Positions 43,939 through 57,256 of a stretch of 64,000 bases of DNA are shown one piece after another. This DNA is from Eunapius fragilis (Eukaryota; Porifera; Demospongiae; Spongillida; Spongillidae): the NCBI GenBank assembly GCA_963681505.1, contig OY811979.1, positions 8,292,736 to 8,356,735 of the forward strand, read 5' to 3'. Below the pieces are notes generated by a model. It did no database searches. It was not told the DNA's origin and worked only from the letters and a program-made list of their open reading frames with translations. The translations under genes and the position numbers were made by a program. Position 1 is the first letter of the stretch, and each line of letters opens with the position of its first letter.

Positions 43939-44400
43939 CTAATATCCCCCCTCATCCTGCAACACATAGCTCTTATTGGGAATAGTTTTGTATCGCAAAC
44001 CACTTTCATTCATGTTAAATACAATTACTTGGGTCATAACTACGGAGAGCATTATGGAGACCTGTTCAGCTGCCTGCATGTCTTCATCACCAGCTTCTCC
44101 ATGCAGTTTAATATATGCACTTACATTAAACCTCCACCTCCAATTTGAAAACCAGCCGTTTGAAACTTCAAAATCCAAACCTCTTCGCATGAGCTTCATG
44201 CAGTGCCCTAGCTTTAATCAATGTTCAGATCGACACACAGGTATGCACCCTCTAAACGATCGCACAGACAAAACAAGTCAAAACCAGCGCGATCGATTTC
44301 GGGTGTTCTGGCTTTGTTTCTTTCTGAACTTTGAGTGGACAGGCACAATGCTACTTAGTGCTGATACTTGAAAGGCATCCTTTTCTTTATAGAGTTGGTT
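43939..44400 (-). pseudogene. Pogo/Tigger-like transposase fragment
   Basis: The minus-strand frame reads MKLMRRGLDFEVSNGWFSNW, RWRFNVSAYIKLHGEAGDED and VFNMNESGLRYKTIPNKSYV. This matches the end of the CENP-B/Tigger HTH and start of the DDE domain (F.AS.GWL..F..R......GEA, YN.DETGL....P..). The first catalytic Asp position is Asn (NMNESG), so it is inactive. It lies between the two inverted arms. Confidence 0.75.
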
Positions 44401-45078
44401 GACATTGCTTATTCAAAACTGGACACAAACTTCATCTATTAGTTTACCTGCCTTCACTTCGTTAATAACTTCTAGGTTCTCAAACTCTTTCTGGGTTTCT
44501 GCCTCGCCATCCGTGCTTCTATAAATTATACCGCTGAACATCCCCAACAATCGGGAACGAAACTCCAATTGTGCGCAAAACGACATGCACTTGTTTTGTG
44601 GTATGTCCAGCACGTACTTTAGTTGTATTCTCCGCTACGATAAAACAGGGTACATACTTTTTTACAAGCGCTAAATAGTAAATAAAAACGCGTCCTATAA
44701 GTTTTCAATAGCAGCGCCTAGTAACCTCATTCCATGCATCGATACATACCTTCGGGTGGTCAGGTATGATATAGTTATTTGAGGACTGCGAACTCACACG
44801 ACATATAATCCAAATGTACAAGAGTTCATAGCAAGTACGCGGAAAATCATTAGCAAGCGAAACAGATGGGTCAGTTTTTATTGCAATCGCAGACAGTACT
44901 GCATGCCATTGTCGTGTGCTACAAGGTTCATGCATGTCCATCGTCATTTACATGGATATATACTGTCGCTACCTGTCCTTGTAATGCATCTTGTACATTG
45001 TATCTGTTGTAATGCCTTTTAAAAAGTATTGTGGCATGCAGTATGCATCGCCTGTGCAAAGTGTTGAACTAGTTATTA

Positions 45079-45810
45079 CAAGTTTTATCAGAAGGGAAAA
45101 TGTAATAGTCCTATATTAGCACACTTCGACTAAGGCATATGCTGTTTCTGTGCTAAATATAGGACTGTTACATTTTCCCTTCTGATAAAACTTGTTTCTT
45201 GCTTTTTACACCAGTATACTGTTTGCCTGCGAAACCTATATCCCCACCAACTTTCTCAGAGAGAATGTTTTTATTTACTTGTTTCCTTATTTTTTTTTAA
45301 ACACCCAAATCACTGTTGCATCGCAGGTTTCCCCCTTACATTTGACCGATTTAATTCTATCCAGACGTATTGTGAAAATTGTCTAGGTACTTTTGCTTAA
45401 TTAGAATTGATTACGACCGTATATAGGATTTTAGGTCTTTTGTGTATCAATGCCTAACATCGACTAAGGCGAGTCCTCCAGCAAATTCTAAAGCTATTGG
45501 TGCAATTTTCATTGCTTAAAAGTGTTCCTGTCCCGAGTTATGAGTTCTCAAGAAGCAGAAGAAGCAGACGACCTGCCATTATTTTTGGAAGGGAACGAGG
45601 AACAGCAGTATTTTTTGTTCTCGACAACCACCGCGGTTCTACGGCGTGAAACAAAAACGAAACTACTCAGTTTTGACTTCTAGATCGATTGCCGCAACAA
45701 GTTAGACGATCCGATCGTCGGGAGCGAAGTTACGGTAGGGTCGCGGGATTTTAATAAATTCATAGTCGGGGTCAAAACCTATATGGAAGTCTCTAGCGAG
45801 ACTTCCGATT
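45079..45810 (-). mobile_element. Hairpin-headed element, copy d (minus strand), inserted in a duplicated arm
   Basis: On the minus strand it starts AATC, hairpin GGAAGTCTC-GCTA-GAGACTTCC (45785-45806), ATATAGG, TTTATTAAAATCCCGCGACC, a GCTTCTTCTGCTTCTTG tract, AACTCGGGACAGGAACAC (45525-45540), and ends in a shortened palindrome finishing AACTTG at 45079. The host arm reads CCGTTA on one side and TAATAAC on the other; the empty counterpart at 43437-43455 reads CCGTTACTTTAGCATAAC. Confidence 0.75.
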
Positions 45811-46249
45811 AACGGACATGGAGCAATTATTTATTCTGAAAAGTTCTGGTTCAGCTTTCGCATTCATTTTTTGTGGAGGAGCCTGTGCCTTGACTTGATA
45901 AGATACTCCCTAATTTTGTGCACATGGCAACATGCACATAACATTTTCAGTTCCAACATTTTGGATGGCTGAAAAAAGACATGCATTGACATAAAGGTAG
46001 ACTATGTACAAAAGGCGTACTATATGTTAATTCCGGTGAGGCGCACAGAAAGACCTGCTGTACACAGTATATACAAAGTGTATGAAATGTATACGTCTAC
46101 ATACTGGTAAATTCCTAAATGCTGTAAAAATTGTCACCTGGCCAAACCTGAATATACATACATCACAGACAGTTTGTCTGCACTATCCGTCTCATCTCAT
46201 GGTGCCAGAGACAGAGAGCAATTGATCTGTGATTGTTCTGTGTGGACAT

Positions 46250-46449
46250 NNNNNNNNNNNNNNNNNNNNNNNNNNNNNNNNNNNNNNNNNNNNNNNNNNN
46301 NNNNNNNNNNNNNNNNNNNNNNNNNNNNNNNNNNNNNNNNNNNNNNNNNNNNNNNNNNNNNNNNNNNNNNNNNNNNNNNNNNNNNNNNNNNNNNNNNNNN
46401 NNNNNNNNNNNNNNNNNNNNNNNNNNNNNNNNNNNNNNNNNNNNNNNNN
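46250..46449. other. Assembly gap (200 N)
   Basis: An exact run of 200 N, a conventional placeholder length. It starts right at the outer edge of the inverted-repeat arm, so the join across it is uncertain. Confidence 0.99.
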
Positions 46450-49327
46450 ACACAGTTTAAAAAATACATTGCGTGTGACTGAAAATCGATTGGAATGTAC
46501 TTGGCTTATACAATGTGATTATTGCCGTTTTTCTACAAAGATGCATTAAAGATTCATCGGAATAGACCCCTTTAGGATCGCCGCATTTTTAGCATCCAGC
46601 AAGCTGAATAATTTCTTACAAAATGCATCCAACGTCGTCTCAAGAGTTGCACTTTCACATTTCTGTGTTAGAAAACAAAAATACTCATCAGCAGACCTTT
46701 TAGTTTTTTATCTCCCCCCAAAACTGCCGTAATATACCCACTTTACTCGCGCGGACGCGGTATTAAGCACAACGTAATAACCACTTCAGGTAATAATTAA
46801 CCGGAATCGCATCGCATTTGCAATACAGTGTTTGTAACAACTTCAAAACATAGTCGCACAAAACTGAAGGCAATCTATCCCTGTTTGCTGGCACGTGCTC
46901 AGTGTAAATGCTACGTGCAGGAATATATTTACGGTGCAAAAAAAACTCCATGTAGCATCAACCACACTCACATGACGTCGATCGCAACAATTAATGTGAC
47001 AATTAAACGGTTGTGTATGCGTACAAATGACATGGGCGCGCAGCACACACAACCTTCAAGAAGGAGGTGTTCGAATTTTATATCAATAGGTGATGTTTAA
47101 CAAAATTAATCATCAAGTTACCAAATGATTACTAATATGACGTGGTACGTACTACACACAAATACGCCAGAAAGCGTACGCAAATACGGGTGGATAAAAT
47201 CTACACTTACAAATATTAAAACTTTTAAATGTGATGGTGACCTCCTTTTGTGAAGGGGGAGAGGGGAAAGGGTCGTTCGATTCGATCGTTAGCGTGTCCA
47301 TGGGATAGCTCTGCTTTGTGTTCAAATGACGAATCATCACGCTTCTCGGCGGGAAAAATTACCATCCAACTAAACCAAGTTGCTAATCAATTTGATTTTG
47401 CGGAGCAAATATAAATTATTCCCTGCACTTAAAGCCCATCGCTCAAGAGCGCAACTTACCGAGCCACCGTTGATTGACTATGATAACAAATAGTTCTATG
47501 CCAGATTTAAAAGGCAGACACTGACTCTAATATGCACATATACATACACAAACACGAACGTGAGTTGCGAGAGCCATGTGTGAGCATTGTTAACTTGAAG
47601 TTATGTGGAGTAGATGTAAAATAATAATAAAAACATCAAGGCCATAACAAGTACAGTACTGCTCACCCATAAGTTTACACTAAAGTATCCCATTTAGCTA
47701 AATTAGTGGTTAATGTTGAAGCTAAAAAACTGAGCTGCAGCATTTTTCATGGTCAATGAGTTTGTAAACCATTTTATGCTAGGAGTGTCCTACAGTGTAT
47801 CAGAGTCAACAATTAGCTATACATACATGTACATGTACAGCATTCTTACAGGTTACTACAGTGTACACAGCAGCTGCTGCGTATTAATGGTAATCAGTTT
47901 CTGATCTGATGCTACTGCTCAGTGCTTCATTCCCCTCCTCCCCCAAATGGATTTCAAAGTGCATGCAAAGTGGGTACTGTTATATTATGCTGCACTTAAA
48001 TTCATCATACATCTTAATTCATGCTATAAAAATTGAAATGACCCATAGTATAAGATTACCCTAGCATACAAAGAGCTGAATTTATTATGTGACTGACATC
48101 TCATTTAGGTGTAAAAGTGTATTTTCAACCCTATAATACAGTTAATTTTACCGACCACAATTACTTAATCATCACATTTCATGGCTTATGTAAAACTGCA
48201 CATCACTGTATAAATCTGTTTTTGTACTTCAACATACCTATCTGATCTTGCATTTTTTTCAGTTGAAGTTCGATATTTTTAGGAGTAGTTCCTACTGGAT
48301 AAAAATATAGTGACACTCAGAAAGTATCCCTACGTTCCGCGCAGTTTAATTAACGTGTCATATATACATGGTATAAGATGGCAGATCTTAAATGTAGTTA
48401 AGAAAACGTTGAACACAAATGTTTTTAACATGTATTTATTCACTACTATAACCCAGTCAACTGCAGAGTGCAGCTTCCACTCAAAAGGAACTATGCTTGT
48501 GAATGGTGTGAGCAACTGATCTTGTGTTACACAATGTAGCAGGCATTTATCTAGCACAAGTTTGGTACGGCAGCAGAAGCATAAAGGGTGAGTGTTAACT
48601 AAATATGTCATTGCTGTTAATAGCAAAGACAGTGTACAAATGAGCTGCTGCAGATATATGAACTCCTTGTTTTCTTTTCCCTAGCCTCCACTAAGAAGCT
48701 ACCCACACCCCGCAATGCTCTTTGACTTTTGTTATGTGGTGCTCCATCCAAAGCCAGACCTATTATCTATTATTTATTAATGTCAAGTTTGGTGTTAAAA
48801 AAAAAGTTGGCTAGTTCTGAACATTGTATATACTGTATGCTCTCCTCCCATTTGTGTTGTTGAGTGTTCTTGCTTATCGTCTGTTCTGTCAGTTACTTCG
48901 GTCATACACGAAGCTTGAGGTAGACTCATCAAAATTATATGGTCTTAAGAACAGCATAAAGATAAGTATTACTTAAATCAAGTACTGTTGCCAGTTGATC
49001 ATTTTGTTCACTAGACTGGTAGGGTGCGTGCGGGAGGCTATTGAATAACTTACAACATGTGCGGTTATATGGCTCGCCAAAAACATGTGTATAATATATT
49101 ACAGCTTTATTAGCTTATACCATATTGTCTAGTAATAAACCTAGTGTCCAGCCACAAACAGCCGTGGTGTATGAGTGTGTTAACCAAAAACTAAACATTA
49201 AAATGTTATCAAAATGGCAAAATATTTAGTCAAAACCGTTTCATTTTCTATTACTAGCATTAGGTTAGCACAATTTGAATGCTACGCACATTAGAATTTT
49301 TATGACAGGGATCCGATTTATGATTAT
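46450..49327. other. AT-rich intergenic sequence, no supported gene
   Basis: Both strands were read. Only short frames without protein-like composition, simple CA/TG stretches (47540-47560) and TACATG repeats (47822-47838) are visible. No splice-linked exons or transposon ends could be supported. Confidence 0.55.
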
Positions 49328-49799
49328 TTAACTCTTTCACGGGCAGTGGCACATTTAAGCGCCGCAATATTCTCCAGCCGTTGGGCAGTGGCGCATATGT
49401 GCGCCAGCAGCTGTACGGTTTATGCCTATGCGTGTTCTGCAATGGGGCTAAGAGCAGCTTCGCGTTAAATGCTTCTGTTGGACCCAGAGTATCTTTTAGA
49501 GTACCTGGATGCACTCCCTAGCGATAGTTCTGATGAGAGTTCGACGGATATTTCTCGGAAAAAGCCAACATCTACATAATTACTTATCCAAAGTGCATCC
49601 TGAAAACACACGCGTACGGCAAAACTACACCGTCAATCTTACCAAATTCTTTTTTTCTTTGGTTTGCGAGGCTCTTGTACCACACTTTGCATGCCATTTC
49701 TTCGTGCTATCTAGCAAAAACCGACCTAGAAATCACGCGCTTCAAATTGAAAAATGGGCCGCCAAACGCAATTATTGACTTCCGCCCGCAAAGAGTTAA
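49328..49799. mobile_element. TTAA-flanked, piggyBac-like short element
   Basis: Both ends are TTAACTCTTT(G/C)CGGGC-type inverted repeats (49328-49345 and 49782-49799) that include the TTAA target. The interior (49470-49560) has a frame LDPEYLLEYLDALPSDSSDE with an acidic/Ser run like the N-terminus of piggyBac transposases. A direct repeat GGGCAGTGGC(A/G)CAT lies at 49341 and 49384. It is probably a deletion derivative of an autonomous element. Confidence 0.7.
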
Positions 49800-51196
49800 G
49801 CAAGGTAACAGCTTGAACCACGCATGAAACTGACTGCCTTGGCCTTCTAGTTGCAACCTAAACCAAGAGCTAAACAATCTGATTCTCAGTTACGAGAGGC
49901 AAATGCAGTAGCATTATATTCACGATAGTACGAATCCTATATGCTACTGCTAATGCTAGTAATGACAACCTTCTCAGAGGAACTTTAACATTACTTATCT
50001 ACTAACCTTTATCATCCAAAGACAAGTCTCCAAAGTCCTTTCCAAGTGATATTTGAACTAAAAACAATTAAAATAGGTTTGTCAAATATCAAAACATGAA
50101 GACACTAGATAATGATAAACACACGGATTGGATTGGATTGGACTGTGTGGGTGGGTGGATGATGGGTGCAATACGTTTGGGTAAGTGGTAGAATGGAAAT
50201 TTAATGACCTAACTAGCTAAACCTTATGACAGCATAAGAGTAAAGACTAAGGATCATATGAGCAATGTGAATGGAGCGAGGGGGGAGAGAGGTAGAGAGT
50301 AACCTGATGACCACACCAAATGATGAACCGATGAATACACACACTAGCAGGACAAATATTATATAACTTTTTAGGGATGGCCGAACATGTTAGGGTTACA
50401 TGAGTTTGCCCAGACATGTATTCAGTTTAAATGGCTGGGCAAATTCGGCCAAGTTGATGTTTTTAACATTCAAGGAAATATTGGAGAGTTTTTTTCATTG
50501 ATTTGATTTTATATCAACATTTATGCTCACATTAATAGAGTGTTTATCAATAGCTTTAAGTTAATTAATTGCTTGTGTTTATAAACAATTTTCCTTGATT
50601 GTGGAACACCCTGTATATGCGCTGCTATTGCTAGCATTGTATTGCAATGCCATATGTTCCTTTCTCCCATGGTAAATCAGATTTTGAAGATTTCAATGCA
50701 AACGCCAAAAGAACAAAGAAAAGATTTTCAAAGTCTAAAATGAAACTTGCTTTCACAGGTTCTGCAAACGATAGCAGTGGATGCCATCTATTTGCACATT
50801 CGGCAAGAGTGCCAAAGAATGTATGATAAAGCTGACCTTCCTTGCAAGTTTGGGAAACTCCAAAGTCATTTAGTATATAACAGCATTATGAACAAGAATG
50901 TTAGAGGGTGATATATCCCCATGGATATATCCCATGCTGTGTAAAACACATGAAAAATGAGAGTACAGAATGTATTAATATCCAAAAACCATGAGGACAA
51001 TAATGTGCCTGAAGTACAAGGTGATCTAAGGATATATCCCTTATTGTCGTATGTCATATGGCTCACTAGCGTTAAATTCAATTCTGAAGCCACTTGTCCA
51101 TTAAGAATTTGGATTTCATTGGAATACTGCGATAATACACAGCATTTCAAAACAGCATTACTTTTACAACAAGAGAACACATTAGAACTTCTCCCC
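49800..51196. other. Intergenic sequence, no supported gene
   Basis: Contains (GATTG)n-like (50125-50145) and GGTGGATGATGGG runs. A frame around 50700-50820 (FSKSKMKLAFTGSANDSSGC) is open but has no recognisable similarity. Confidence 0.5.
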
Positions 51197-51588
51197 TTAT
51201 AGCGATGTTTCTAGCTGCTGCAGAGTCTCGAGGAACAAAGCAACAATCTTGTTCTGGAGCATTGCTTGCTGAAGTTTCACGAAATACAGATTGAGTTTTA
51301 AGACATTCACAAAGCATGGAAAAAAATGCATTAAAAAAAATTGAACTGGTTTTTCTAAGTGACTATGGGTCCACATCTCTTTAAATAAGTCATTCGAGGA
51401 TCCCTCGGATTTGACAAGATTTAGAGCAGTTTCTAAATTTGACATGTTTACATGTGATCTAAAATGTTGAAACTCATCAGGCTCATTCTCAGCATCACGG
51501 TACTTATTTGCTTCTATTTGCAGAACATCATCCGTAGTTCGGAAAGCAAAAGATATTTTTGTCCCTTCATTCTCATTCCCTTGTTGAG
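51197..51588 (-). CDS. Probable 3'-terminal exon of an unknown gene
   Basis: On the minus strand an acceptor (TTTCTTACAG) at 51589-51590 opens a 130-codon frame to TAA at 51197-51199. It reads EGTKISFAFRTTDDVLQIEA, NKYRDAENEPDEFQHFRSHV, LETALNLVKSEGSSNDLFKE and LQNKIVALFLETLQQLETSL. The composition is protein-like and probably helical; no family recognised. Its upstream intron would contain the whole (AAGGG)n satellite. It could also be a relic. Confidence 0.4.
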
Positions 51589-51624
51589 CTGTAAGAAAGA
51601 TAACCTCAATGCTTGCTACAAACA

Positions 51625-53692
51625 AGGGAAGGGAAGGGAAGGGAAGGGAAGGGAAGGGAAGGGAAGGGAAGGGAAGGGAAGGGAAGGGAAGGGAAGGAGA
51701 AGGGAAGGAAGGGAAGGGAAGGGAAGGGAAGGGAAGGGAAGGGAAGGGAAGGGAAGGAGAAGGGAAGGGAAGGGAAGGAAGGGAAGGGAAGGGAAGGGAA
51801 GGGAAGGGAAGGGAAGGGAAGGGAAGGGAAGGGAAGGGAAGGGAAGGGAAGGGAAGGGAAGGGAAGGGAAGGGAAGGGAAGGGAAGGGAAGGGAAGGAAG
51901 GGAAGGGAAGGGAAGGAAGGGAAGGGAAGGGAAGGGAAGGGAAGGGAAGGGAAGGGAAGGGAAGGGAAGGAAGGGAAGGGAAGGGAAGGGAAGGAAGGAA
52001 GGGAAGGAAGGGAAGGGAAGGGAAGGGAAGGGAAGGGAAGGGAAGGGAAGGAAGGGAAGGGAAGGGAAGGGAAGGGAAGGGAAGGGAAGGGAAGGGAAGG
52101 GAAGGGAAGGGAAGGGAAGGGAAGGGAAGGGAAGGGAAGGGAAGGAAGGAAGGGAAGGGAAGGGAAGGGAAGGGAAGGGAAGGGAAGGGAAGGGAAGGGA
52201 AGGGAAGGGAAGGGAAGGGAAGGGAAGGGAAGGGAAGGGAAGGGAAGGGAAGGGAGGAAGGGAAGGGAAGGGAAGGGAAGGGAAGGGAAGGGAAGGGAAG
52301 GAAGGGAAGGGAAGGGAAGGGAAGGGAAGGGAAGGGAAGGGAAGGGAAGGGAAGGAAGGAAGGGAAGGGAAGGGAAGGGAAGGGAAGGGAAGGGAAGGAA
52401 GGGAAGGGAAGGGAAGGGAAGGGAAGGGAAGGGAAGGGAAGGGAAGGGAAGGGAAGGGAAGGAAGGGAAGGGAAGGAAGGGAAGGGAAGGGAAGGGAAGG
52501 GAGGGAAGGGAAGGGAAGGGAAGGGAAGGGAAGGGAAGGGAAGGGAAGGGAAGGGAAGGGAAGGGAAGGGAAGGGAGGAAGGGAAGGAGGGAAGGAAGGG
52601 AAGGGAAGGAAGGAGGGAAGGGAAGGGAAGGGAAGGGAAGGGAAGGGAAGGGAAGGGAAGGGAAGGGAAGGGAAGGGAAGGGAAGGGAAGGGAAGGGAAG
52701 GGAAGGGAAGGGAAGGGAAGGGAAGGGAAGGGAAGGAAGGGAAGGGAAGGGAAGGGAAGGGAAGGGAAGGGAAGGGAAGGAAGGGAAGGGAAGGGAAGGG
52801 AAGGGGAAGGGAAGGGAAGGGAAGGGAAGGGAAGGGAAGGGAAGGGAAGGGAAGGGAAGGGTAGGGAAGGGAAGGGAAGGGAAGGGAAGGGAAGGGAAGG
52901 AAGGGAAGGGAAGGGAAGGGAAGGAAGGGAAGGGAAGGGAAGGGAAGGGAAGGGAAGGGAAGGGAAGGGAGGGAAGGAAGGGAAGGGAAGGGAAGGGAAG
53001 GGAAGGGAAGGGAAGGGAAGGGAAGGGAAGGGAAGGGAAGGGAAGGGAAGGGAAGGGAAGGAAGGGAAGGGAAGGGAAGGGAAGGGAAGGGAAGGGAAGG
53101 GAAGGGAAGGGAAGGGAAGGGAAGGGAAGGAAGGGAAGGGAAGGGAGGGATGGGAAGGAAGGGAAGGGAAGGGAAGGGAAGGGAAGGGAAGGGAAGGGAA
53201 GGGAAGGGAAGGGAAGGGAAGGGAAGGGAAGGGAAGGGAAGGGAAGGAGGAGGGAAGGGAAGGAAGGAAGGGAAGGGAAGGGAAGGGAAGGGAAGGAAGG
53301 GAAGGAAGGGAAGGAAGGGAAGGGAAGGGAAGGGAAGGGAAGGAAGGAAGGGATGGGAAGGGAAGGGAAGGGAAGGGAAGGGAAGAAGGGAAGGGAAGGA
53401 AGGGAAGGGAGGAAGGGAAGGGAAGGGAAGGGAAGGGGAAGGGAAGGGAAGGGAAGGGAAGGGAAGGAAGGGAAGGGAAGGAAGGAGGGAAGGGAAGGGA
53501 AGGGAAGGGAAGGGAAGGGTAGGGAAGGGAAGGAAGGGAAGGGAAGGGAAGGAAGGGAAGGTGGAAGGGAGGGAAGGGAGGGAAGGGAAGGAGGGAAGGG
53601 AAGGGAGGGAAGGGAAGGGAAGGGAAGGGAAGGGAGGGAAGGGAAGGGAAGGGAAGGGGAAGGGAAGGGAGGAAGGGAAGGAAAGGAAGGAA
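51625..53692 (+). repeat. (GGGAA)n satellite of about 2.07 kb
   Basis: Almost pure AAGGG pentamers with scattered 4-bp units (GGAA), GGAAG and rare GGGAT/GGTAG variants. The strand is entirely purine on the + side apart from a few bases. Very long open frames (EGKGR or SLPFP repeats) are a by-product of the absence of T in the array and are not genes. Confidence 0.97.
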
Positions 53693-53694
53693 GG

Positions 53695-54724
53695 GAGCAA
53701 GCTGATCAAAACACCTAGAAATGCGGACTCCCTGAAATACAGACAACTCGATAAACAGAACACTAGATGATGGATGGATGGACGGATGGATGGATTGTGC
53801 TGTAGTGAGTTATGCTAGATGATGATCACACATGTCAGATATTGAACACACTAACTCAAAAGATGAACACACTTAACAATTTAACGCCGGTCGACTCAAT
53901 TTTGCGTCACGTAATTAAGGCGCGTTCTGCCGGCAGACGCAATTTCGCGTCCAGCTGTACCCTCAGGATGTGTGTATGCTTTGGAGTATCATGATAATCA
54001 CACTAGATCTAGATAGCCACACTAGATGATAACCACTCTAGACAGTGACCACATTAGATGATACCACACAAGATGATGACCACACGGTGACCACACTGGA
54101 TGATGACCACACCCACACTGGATGATGACCACACTAGATGATGACCACACTAGATGATGACCACAGGAGATGATGACCACACTAGATGATGACCACACTG
54201 GATGATGACGATGCTGGATGATTACCATAGGGTCATTCCATCTATTGTCACTCAGTTTTGTACCTCATGTCTTCCAATTTCGCTCCAACTTCTCATATAT
54301 GTTGGTCTTGATATGAAAGTGACATGTACCATTTATTGAGTTAATAACGTTAATGGTTTACGAAATATACACCACTGAATAACTAATTTTTTCATAAATG
54401 TTGCAACTTTGCACACTCATACATGTATGTTAGTGCGTTCATGAGCTAAGAAAATCATTGTTACGTAAATATGTAATTCGACATCTAAATGTCCACTCCC
54501 AAACAACCCGTGCCATGTCGCCCTGAAGTCCTAGTCAATTAAAGGTAGACAATAATATCAATCCTACAAACTAGATTATTTTTGACTAAATCATAACAAG
54601 CTATATATTAACATACCTCCATCAGTGATTGGTCTCTTAGCAGCAGAAGTGCCTAAGTAAAAATATACAATTGCATTCCCTCACCCATGTGTCCAATACT
54701 ACATATGAACATTGTAACTACATA
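53695..54724 (+). repeat. Minisatellite (GATGATGACCACACTA)n and unassigned flanks
   Basis: From 53985 to 54225 about fifteen units of ACTAGATGATGACCAC (16 bp, variable) occur; further copies lie at 56620-56715. GATG repeats occur at 53767-53800. 54230-54720 is unassigned AT-rich sequence. Confidence 0.85.
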
Positions 54725-55005
54725 TAGATTGATTGGATGATTGATTGCATGATTAGTTGATTGATTGGATGATGGGTGGTGATTGGATGATTGGGTGGTG
54801 ATTGGATGATTGGGTGCTGATTGGGTGATTGGGTGGTGATTGGGTGATTGGGTGGTGATTGGGTGATTGGGTGGTGATTGAGTGATGGGTGGTGATTGGG
54901 TGATTGGGTGGTGATTGGGTGATTGGGTGGTGATTGAGTGATTGGGTGGTGATTGTGTGGTGATTGGGTGATTGCGTGATTGGGTGGTGATTGAGTGATG
55001 ATTCT
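54725..55005 (+). repeat. Minisatellite of GATTGGGTGATTGGGTGGT units
   Basis: About thirteen 19-20 bp units with internal 8-bp sub-repeats (TGATTGGG). It ends at the start of the large inverted repeat. Confidence 0.9.
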
Positions 55006-55009
55006 GAGG

Positions 55010-56610
<1,601 letters not shown>

Positions 56611-56768
56611 CATGGATGGATGGATGGTGACCACACTAGATGACAGATGATGACCACACTAGATGATGTGGTAAGATGTGATGATCATGACCACACTGGA
56701 TGATGACCACACTAGACTTATGTACTGCTTAAATAAGTGTCGGAATTCATAGCACAAAAAAAGTGTAC

Positions 56769-57256
56769 CTTGATGAGATTCAAGTTGTCTCAATGCTGCT
56801 CGCTTAGCTTCTAGGTCTAGGGGTGAAAGTGTGTGTCAATTACATGGTCATGTATGAAGGCAGTTAGAGATGGAAGGGATGGGTGTGAATGGATGGATTG
56901 TCAATCAAGGGAACGGGACACTTACCATTTACTACACTGCTTAGAACATTTTGGGCGATCCTTAAACCAACTATGGCATTACCAAAACAGTCCATGGCAT
57001 AATCTGCATATTTTTGGGCTCTCTCTGCACATTTTTTGGCTTCTTCCTTAGCCACTTCATCCTTAGCCTCAGCCACTTTCTTCTCAGCATCAGCCACTTC
57101 ATCCTTAGCCACAGCCACTTTCTTCTCAGCCTCAGCCACTTTCTTCTCAGCCACAGCCACTTTCTTCTCAGCCTCAGCCACTTCATTCTTAGCCTCAGCC
57201 ACTTTCTTCTCAGCCTCTTCCACTTCCACTTTCTTCTTATCTTCTGCATCAGACAT
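56769..57256 (-). CDS. Heptad-repeat coiled-coil protein, first two exons
   Basis: Exon 1 is 57256-56926 and exon 2 is 56816-56769, joined in frame through GTAAGT and CCCCTAG. The product starts MSDAEDKKKVEVEEAEKKVA and continues with about nine near-identical heptads of the type (A/E)-E-A-E-K-K-V and A-K-D-E-V-A-D, then KCAERAQKYADYAMDCFGNA, IVGLRIAQNVLSSVVN and DLEAKRAALRQLESHQ. The Val/Ala a/d pattern with Glu/Lys at flanking positions predicts a long two-stranded coiled coil. The next exon was not found; the inverted repeat at 55-56.6 kb lies in the way. Function unknown. Confidence 0.65.

Larger units (their letters stand above)
42956..46249. repeat. Inverted repeat of about 480-600 bp arms around a pogo-like relic
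   Basis: The left arm 42970-43550 and right arm (45813-46249 plus about 44990-45078) are reverse complements with about 80-90 percent similarity: GTCCACACAGAA, GTGATGTATGTATATTCAGG, TTTAGGAATTTACCAGTA, GTCAATGCATGTCTTTTTTC and AATAATTGC.TGTCCGTT occur on both. The right arm is split by element copy d (45079-45810). The left arm therefore shows what the site looks like without the insertion. Confidence 0.8.

Noticed and set aside
46163..46549. Frames made of X residues
   Set aside because: They run through the N gap.
51197..53770. Reading frames of 600-850 residues rich in Ser-Leu-Pro-Phe or Glu-Gly-Lys-Arg
   Set aside because: They only translate the (AAGGG)n satellite, which has no stop codon in most frames. 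Only the non-repetitive end at 51197-51588 is kept as a possible exon.
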